This document shows positions 31,101-35,737 of a stretch of DNA of 35,737 bases, piece by piece. The DNA is from an uncultured Bacteroidales bacterium (GTDB lineage Bacteria > Bacteroidota > Bacteroidia > Bacteroidales > UBA932), in assembly GCA_947367375.1 (NCBI GenBank), contig CANBDZ010000012.1, forward strand, positions 1-35,737, given 5' to 3'. Both the position numbers and the translations under genes were made by a program. Below the pieces are notes generated by a model. That model saw only the letters and a list, made by a program, of their open reading frames with translations, was not told the origin of the DNA and searched no databases. Position 1 is the first letter of the stretch. Every line of letters begins with the position of its first letter.

Positions 31101-31507
31101 TGATGAAGACGCTGAAAAGAAGACATCGGGCTATACTGCTGTTCGCACTGTACCTTGCGACAGTGGCGTACCTGTGCTTTCTCAAGTCCGGCAGCATTCC
31201 TGTCCTGCGACAGTTCATATTCGGAATACCTACCGACAAGATCATCCATTTCATGATGTTCCTTCCCTACCCTTTCCTTGCATATACATCATTCCGTCCC
31301 GACAGGAAAGGAATATGCCCCCACTTCATCGTGCTGGCAGCCATTCTTATAGTCGGAGCTGCAATGTCGATGGGTGTGGAACGTCTGCAGATTGCAGCCG
31401 GAAGGAATTACGACATCAAGGACTTCTATGCTAACATAGCTGGAATGGCGGCAGGAGCAGCCATAACCACAGTATTCATCTTTGCCCGACACAGACTTGA
31501 CAAATGA
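31100..31507 (+). CDS. VanZ-like membrane protein
   Basis: A 135-residue membrane protein with four hydrophobic segments: AILLFALYLATVAYLCFL, KIIHFMMFLPYPFLAYTSF, IVLAAILIVGAAMSMGVE and ANIAGMAAGAAITTVFIFA. The pattern DKIIHFxMF ... GVERLQ ... RNYDIKDFYANIAGMAAG matches the VanZ-like family (DK-xHF, E-x-x-Q, D-x-x-D-xxAN-xxG). The function of VanZ proteins outside teicoplanin resistance is not known. The start overlaps the stop of the ABC gene by 1 nt, and the stop overlaps the start of the amidase gene by 4 nt, so all three are probably translated as a coupled unit. Confidence 0.88.
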   Translation: MMKTLKRRHRAILLFALYLATVAYLCFLKSGSIPVLRQFIFGIPTDKIIHFMMFLPYPFLAYTSFRPDRKGICPHFIVLAAILIVGAAMSMGVERLQIAAGRNYDIKDFYANIAGMAAGAAITTVFIFARHRLDK

Positions 31508-34500
31508 AAAAGATAATCCTCACCATAATCGCCGCAGTGGCATTTGCGGGAGCCGGCTCGGCACAGAACACCATAGTCAAAGACTTCAAACCTGTCTGCG
31601 ACTCTCTTGACGCCATGCTCAAGAGAAACCGCGACGTGAAAGGAGGCCTCCAGCTCCAGAATGTGATGAAGAGGAAGAATAACCTCGACTTCTATTTCAC
31701 AAACTCCCTTGGAGACTATCCTTGGAGAGAGGGAGAGCCGGAGTGGTTCAGAAAGGAACTGAAGAAGAGATTCCCTGAAAAGTACAAGAATTACGGAATC
31801 GGTGTGATCTACAGCAACAAGATCGCATTCGAACGTCTTACCACCCCCGAACTTGGCTTTGACGGCACTCCAAGCGATACAAAAGGAAGAATTGAGAATC
31901 CGTCAAGACCTCATCCACTGGTCACAAGAAATTCAGAAGATCAGTACCCCAAGGGCCTCACTGGCCGTAACATAGCTGTATGGCAAAGCCACGGAAGACA
32001 CTTCAACCAGAACAGCGGTGAATGGGAATGGCAGAGGCCGTGCCTGTTCCAGACCGTTGAGGACATGTACACCCAGGGCTATGTCCTGCCATACCTTGTA
32101 CCTATGCTTGAAAATGCCGGAGCATATGTGCTGATGCCTCGCGAAAGGGACATACAGACACACGAAGTCATTGTTGACCACGACGCGACACACCGTCAAT
32201 ACGGAATGTCAGAATACGACGAAAAAGGCAAATGGAGTGACGCCGGAACAGGTTTCGCAGCTAAAAAGGAAGTCTACACAGGAGTGGAGAATCCTTTTAC
32301 TACAGGAACTGCACGCAAAGCTGACTGCACAAAGGACTCCAAGGGCGCAGCCTCTGTAGAATGGAGACCATCCATCCCTGAGAGAGGAAGATATGCAGTC
32401 CACATCTCCTATAAATCCCTCCCGGAAAGCACCAAGTCAGCTCGTTATGTAGTCCATCACCTCGGTGGAGCAAGCGAGTTCATCGTAAATCAGTCCATTG
32501 GAGGCGGCACATGGATCTACCTCGGAACATTCGAGTTTGCAGGAGGTGATGAGGGATATGTAACATTGGACAACAAGACACCGGAAGGATATTTCCACGA
32601 AAAGGGCAGCGTCATTACAGCTGACGCAGTCCGTTTCGGAGGAGGAATGGGAAATATAGCAAGAGCGAAGAAGGGCTCAAAGGACGAGCCTATAGTATCC
32701 GGAATGCCAAGATCAGCGGAAGGTGCAAGATACTGGCTGCAGTGGGCCGGAGCTGCTGAAGAGGTGTTCACACCGAACGAATCCACAGACGACTACAAGG
32801 ACGACTACATGTCACGCGGAGACTGGGTGGAATGGATAAGCCGAGGCTCAGACATGAATCCAGGCAAGACCGGAGGCAAGGGCATTCCTGTGGACCTCAC
32901 CTTGGGCTTCCACTCAGATGCTGGAGTCACACCGAACGACTCTATCGTAGGTACACTTGCCATCTACACGCTCAAATCAGAGAACAAGGAGAAGCTTCCT
33001 AACAAGGAGAACCGTATGACCAGCCGCGAGTACGCAGACCTCGTCCAGAGCCAGATAGTGCATGACATCTGCAACACTTTCGATCCTGAATGGAGCCGCA
33101 GATGTGTATGGGACAGAGGCTATCGCGAATCCCGCACCCCTTCATCACCGTCAATGCTCCTCGAGCTTCTGTCACACCAGAATTTCGCGGATATGAAATA
33201 TGGCCTCGATCCAAGCTTCCGCTTCACAGTCAGCAGAGCCATATATAAGGGTATGCTCAAATACCTCTCGAACAGGTACGGCGTACCTTACGAAGTACAG
33301 CCGCTTCCGGTCGACAATATGGGCATCGCCTTCGCATCAGACGAAGAGGCGGTGATAAGCTGGAAGGCGGTCGAGGACCCTCTTGAACCGACAGCGACAG
33401 CGGAGGGATATATATTATATACAAGAATGGACGACGGTGCCTTCGATTGCGGCACTACCGTCATACCGACCGTTGCCGAGGACGGCACGCTCTCGTTCAG
33501 AGTCGCCATCACCCCTGGACATATCTACAGTTTCAGGATCGAGGCATATAATGACGGAGGACGTAGCTTCCCGTCAGAGACAGTCAGCATCGGAATGCCG
33601 AAGAAGGGCAGCACAGAGAAGAAAGTGCTGATTGTCAACAACTTCGACAGAATCAGTGCTCCTGCATTCTTTGACACTCCAGAATATGCCGGCTTCGACA
33701 ATTCGCTTGACAGCGGAGTTCCGCATATGTACGACATCACCTATGTAGGCGAGATGTATCAGAACAGACGAACATTCGAATTCATCACAAATGACAATCC
33801 GGGATTCGGTGCGTCATACTCAGACTATGCAGGAAAGGTAGTTGCCGGTAACACATTCGATTATCCGTATGTACACGGAAAGTCTGTGCTCAAGGCAGGT
33901 TACGCCTTCTATTCTTGCAGCAACGAAGCGTTCGCTGCTGACTCTACCTTCAGAAAGGCTGCCTGGAGTGCCGACATCATCTGCGGCAAGCAGGTGACAA
34001 CCGTAAATCAGGAAGGAGAATTGCAGAGATTCACCGTCTTCACAGAAGAGATGCAGCAGGCTTTGACTGCCTTCGCCCAGGACGGAGGAAACATTCTCGT
34101 GAGCGGCGCACACATAGCCACAGACATCTGGGACGAGGTTTATCCAGTCACATTTGACAAGACATTCCGCGACGCAAGCAAGAAATTCGCTCGTGAGGTA
34201 CTCGGCTATAAATGGACAAGGAACTATGGCAGCAGGACAGGAGAACTGATGTTTGCAGAAAGTGAGCGTGCCTGCACTGAAGAAGGTGAGGCAGGCAGCT
34301 TCCACAATACTATAAATTCTGTATGTTACAGTGTAGAAGCCCCAGACGCTATCGCCCCTGCTTCAAGGAAGGGAAGCACCTTCATGTACTATAAGGACAC
34401 AAGGTATGCAGCCGGAATATGCTACGAAGGCGTCGGCTACAGGACCGTATGTCTGGGCTTCCCTATCGAGACCTTGAAAGAAAAGAAAAGCATTGACAAC

Positions 34501-34536
34501 ATTATTTCTATAACCCTAGAATTTTTCAACAAATGA
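31504..34536 (+). CDS. multidomain N-acetylmuramoyl-L-alanine amidase with Golvesin-type and Fn3 domains
   Basis: A 1010-residue exported protein (signal peptide ending GAGSAQ) of a Bacteroidota family often labelled 'xanthan lyase'. An Amidase_3-like zinc hydrolase fold is split. The first part (about 150-225) includes SHGRH (His163 a likely ligand) and PRERD. The second part (about 400-590) includes LGFHSDAG (His470) and the catalytic-type Glu in SPSMLLELLSH (Glu554). Inserted between them at about 255-380 is a Golvesin C-terminal-like beta domain (RYAVHISYKSLPE ... GYVTLDN ... ADAVRFGGG). A fibronectin-III-like domain follows (about 600-697), then a 300-residue C-terminal region with a Rossmann-like start (KKVLIVNNFDR) that I cannot name. 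It probably cuts stem peptides from peptidoglycan. Metal ligands are assigned by family pattern. Its stop overlaps the next start (ATGA). Confidence 0.85.
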   Translation: MKKIILTIIAAVAFAGAGSAQNTIVKDFKPVCDSLDAMLKRNRDVKGGLQLQNVMKRKNNLDFYFTNSLGDYPWREGEPEWFRKELKKRFPEKYKNYGIGVIYSNKIAFERLTTPELGFDGTPSDTKGRIENPSRPHPLVTRNSEDQYPKGLTGRNIAVWQSHGRHFNQNSGEWEWQRPCLFQTVEDMYTQGYVLPYLVPMLENAGAYVLMPRERDIQTHEVIVDHDATHRQYGMSEYDEKGKWSDAGTGFAAKKEVYTGVENPFTTGTARKADCTKDSKGAASVEWRPSIPERGRYAVHISYKSLPESTKSARYVVHHLGGASEFIVNQSIGGGTWIYLGTFEFAGGDEGYVTLDNKTPEGYFHEKGSVITADAVRFGGGMGNIARAKKGSKDEPIVSGMPRSAEGARYWLQWAGAAEEVFTPNESTDDYKDDYMSRGDWVEWISRGSDMNPGKTGGKGIPVDLTLGFHSDAGVTPNDSIVGTLAIYTLKSENKEKLPNKENRMTSREYADLVQSQIVHDICNTFDPEWSRRCVWDRGYRESRTPSSPSMLLELLSHQNFADMKYGLDPSFRFTVSRAIYKGMLKYLSNRYGVPYEVQPLPVDNMGIAFASDEEAVISWKAVEDPLEPTATAEGYILYTRMDDGAFDCGTTVIPTVAEDGTLSFRVAITPGHIYSFRIEAYNDGGRSFPSETVSIGMPKKGSTEKKVLIVNNFDRISAPAFFDTPEYAGFDNSLDSGVPHMYDITYVGEMYQNRRTFEFITNDNPGFGASYSDYAGKVVAGNTFDYPYVHGKSVLKAGYAFYSCSNEAFAADSTFRKAAWSADIICGKQVTTVNQEGELQRFTVFTEEMQQALTAFAQDGGNILVSGAHIATDIWDEVYPVTFDKTFRDASKKFAREVLGYKWTRNYGSRTGELMFAESERACTEEGEAGSFHNTINSVCYSVEAPDAIAPASRKGSTFMYYKDTRYAAGICYEGVGYRTVCLGFPIETLKEKKSIDNIISITLEFFNK

Positions 34537-35737
34537 CCGCAAGACAGGCAGAGATCATCGAACTGATCCGTAAAGAAGTAAAGCCGGCCCTGGGATGTAC
34601 AGAGCCGATTGCAGTGGCGCTCGCCGTTGCAAAAGCGATGGAAATCATCGAAGACAGATGCGACTACACCGGTTCTGACTGGAGAATGAAGGAAGGATAC
34701 ACCCTTGATATCGAAGTCAGCGGAAACATCCTTAAAAACGGTATGGGAGTAGGAATCCCCGGCACCGGAATGGTGGGACTTCACATAGCCTCTGCCTTGG
34801 GAGCCGTGTGCGGAAAATCAAAATACGGTCTGGAAGTACTCAGCGACCTTGATCAGGCTTCGATCGAGCAGGCCAAGAAGATGGTTGAAGTCGAGGCTGT
34901 AAAGATCGGCCTTGCGGAAACTGACCTGAAGCTCTATGTCAAGGCCAGCGTTCTCTCTGACGGTCACAAGGCCAGCGCTGTCATTGCAGGCGACCACGAC
35001 AACATCGTCGAGACTTCATTTGACGAGGAAGTACTGACATCCTCACAGAAGAAGGCTGACGGTGAGGTAAAAGAGACAAAGACCACTCTCGACTACAAGC
35101 TCACAGTAAAGGAAATATATGAATTCGCTTCGACAGTAGCCTACGAGGACATCGAGTTCATCCTCGAGTCCCGCACCCTCAACCTTGCGCTTGCACAGGA
35201 AGGTCTCAAAGGCACATACGGCCTCAAGGTGGGCTATGCCATCGGCCTGAGCGAGAACAGGGAGGTCTTCGGAGGAGACTTCCTCTGCTACGCGATGTCG
35301 CTTACAGCAGCTGCTTCTGATGCAAGAATGGCAGGATGCACACTTGCTGCAATGAGCAACTCCGGCAGCGGCAACCAGGGTATCACTGTCACAATGCCTG
35401 TCATCGCATACTCACTGCGCTACGGCACCTCTGACGAGGAGCTTGCACGCGCTCTTGTATTGAGCCACCTCGTGGCCATCCACATCAAGGGTTACCTCGG
35501 CAAGCTCTCTGCTCTCTGCGGTTGCGTAATCGCCTCCACAGGCTCTGCCTGCGGCCTTGTCTACCTCCGCGGCGGTGACTACGAGCAGATCTGCGCAGCA
35601 ATCAAGAATATGATCGGAAACATCACAGGAATGGTCTGTGACGGTGCCAAGGTAGGCTGCGCAATGAAGGTAGCCTCCGGCGTCTCAAGCGCCCTGCAGT
35701 CAGCCGTTCTGGCCCGCGAAGGCATCTGCATCTCAGA
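34533..35737 (+). CDS. L-cysteine desulfidase / UPF0597 family protein (partial)
   Basis: The frame opens with an ATG that overlaps the amidase stop by 4 nt (ATGA at 34533-34536) and stays open to the window edge, giving 401 residues without the C-terminal end. It belongs to the UPF0597/serine-dehydratase-alpha-like family, whose members degrade L-cysteine to pyruvate, ammonia and sulfide. Conserved segments are VKPALGCTEPIAVALA (Cys22), VGIPGTGMVG, AAMSNSGSGNQGI, GCVIASTGSACG and GMVCDGAKVGCAMK. The cysteines in the first and last three are expected to hold an iron-sulfur cluster. About 430 residues would be normal, so roughly 30 are missing. The role as desulfidase rather than another lyase is a family-level inference. 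Confidence 0.9.
   Translation, partial: MTARQAEIIELIRKEVKPALGCTEPIAVALAVAKAMEIIEDRCDYTGSDWRMKEGYTLDIEVSGNILKNGMGVGIPGTGMVGLHIASALGAVCGKSKYGLEVLSDLDQASIEQAKKMVEVEAVKIGLAETDLKLYVKASVLSDGHKASAVIAGDHDNIVETSFDEEVLTSSQKKADGEVKETKTTLDYKLTVKEIYEFASTVAYEDIEFILESRTLNLALAQEGLKGTYGLKVGYAIGLSENREVFGGDFLCYAMSLTAAASDARMAGCTLAAMSNSGSGNQGITVTMPVIAYSLRYGTSDEELARALVLSHLVAIHIKGYLGKLSALCGCVIASTGSACGLVYLRGGDYEQICAAIKNMIGNITGMVCDGAKVGCAMKVASGVSSALQSAVLAREGICIS

Noticed and set aside
1..35737. CRISPR array, insertion sequence, integrase, toxin-antitoxin pair
   Set aside because: No regularly spaced repeats with unique spacers, transposase or integrase motifs, or toxin-antitoxin pairs were seen on either strand.

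Overview
The window looks like chromosomal DNA from a member of the Bacteroidales (Bacteroidota). The evidence is promoters of the TTTG / TAnnTTTG type seen several times, almost no Shine-Dalgarno sites, and many lineage-typical families: NVEALA peptide, DUF3244, 6-bladed beta-propeller lipoprotein, DUF5683, a short adenylate kinase, and a Golvesin-domain amidase of the kind often labelled 'xanthan lyase'. Genus cannot be fixed from the sequence alone.

Region 1 (1-4370) is visibly A+T-rich (28% G+C in the hand-counted line 3001-3060, against 45% in 11761-11820). It holds a compact accessory locus on the minus strand: a membrane-anchored TPR/HTH regulator, then an operon of DUF3244 secreted protein, thioredoxin-like lipoprotein, NVEALA peptide and 6-bladed beta-propeller lipoprotein. 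Both transcription units have a recognisable promoter. A terminator and an odd hairpin with a C9/G9 tract lie between them. Region 2 (4371-5494) is gene-poor: a frameshifted remnant of an alpha/beta-hydrolase N-terminal domain, short repeats, and tRNA-Phe with its own promoter and terminator.

Region 3 (5495-15273) is core: priA; a lipid kinase; the parA-parB-DUF5683-mltD operon (chromosome partition coupled to envelope genes); and a helix-hairpin-helix outer-membrane-type protein. Region 4 (15336-19602, plus strand) has hpt, adk, a small lipoprotein, an exported flavodoxin-like lipoprotein, obg and a PAP2 phosphatase. Region 5 (28096 down to 19597, minus strand) is a tight seven-gene operon: TPR protein, HAD hydrolase, MBL hydrolase, NagD-type phosphatase, GH3 glycosidase, dut and murF. 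It ends against the PAP2 gene in a palindrome that contains both stop codons. Region 6 (28199-35737, plus strand) has an M28-fold protein that has lost key metal-site residues, an MsbA-like ABC exporter, VanZ, a large amidase, and a cysteine desulfidase/UPF0597 gene that runs off the window. The last four are packed with overlapping start and stop codons or a short gap.

The most interesting items are the NVEALA locus with its repeat-containing promoter, the probably inactive M28 pseudopeptidase, the exported flavodoxin, and several RNA or DNA hairpins placed over starts, stops or promoters. No CRISPR array, insertion sequence, transposase, integrase or rRNA gene was seen.
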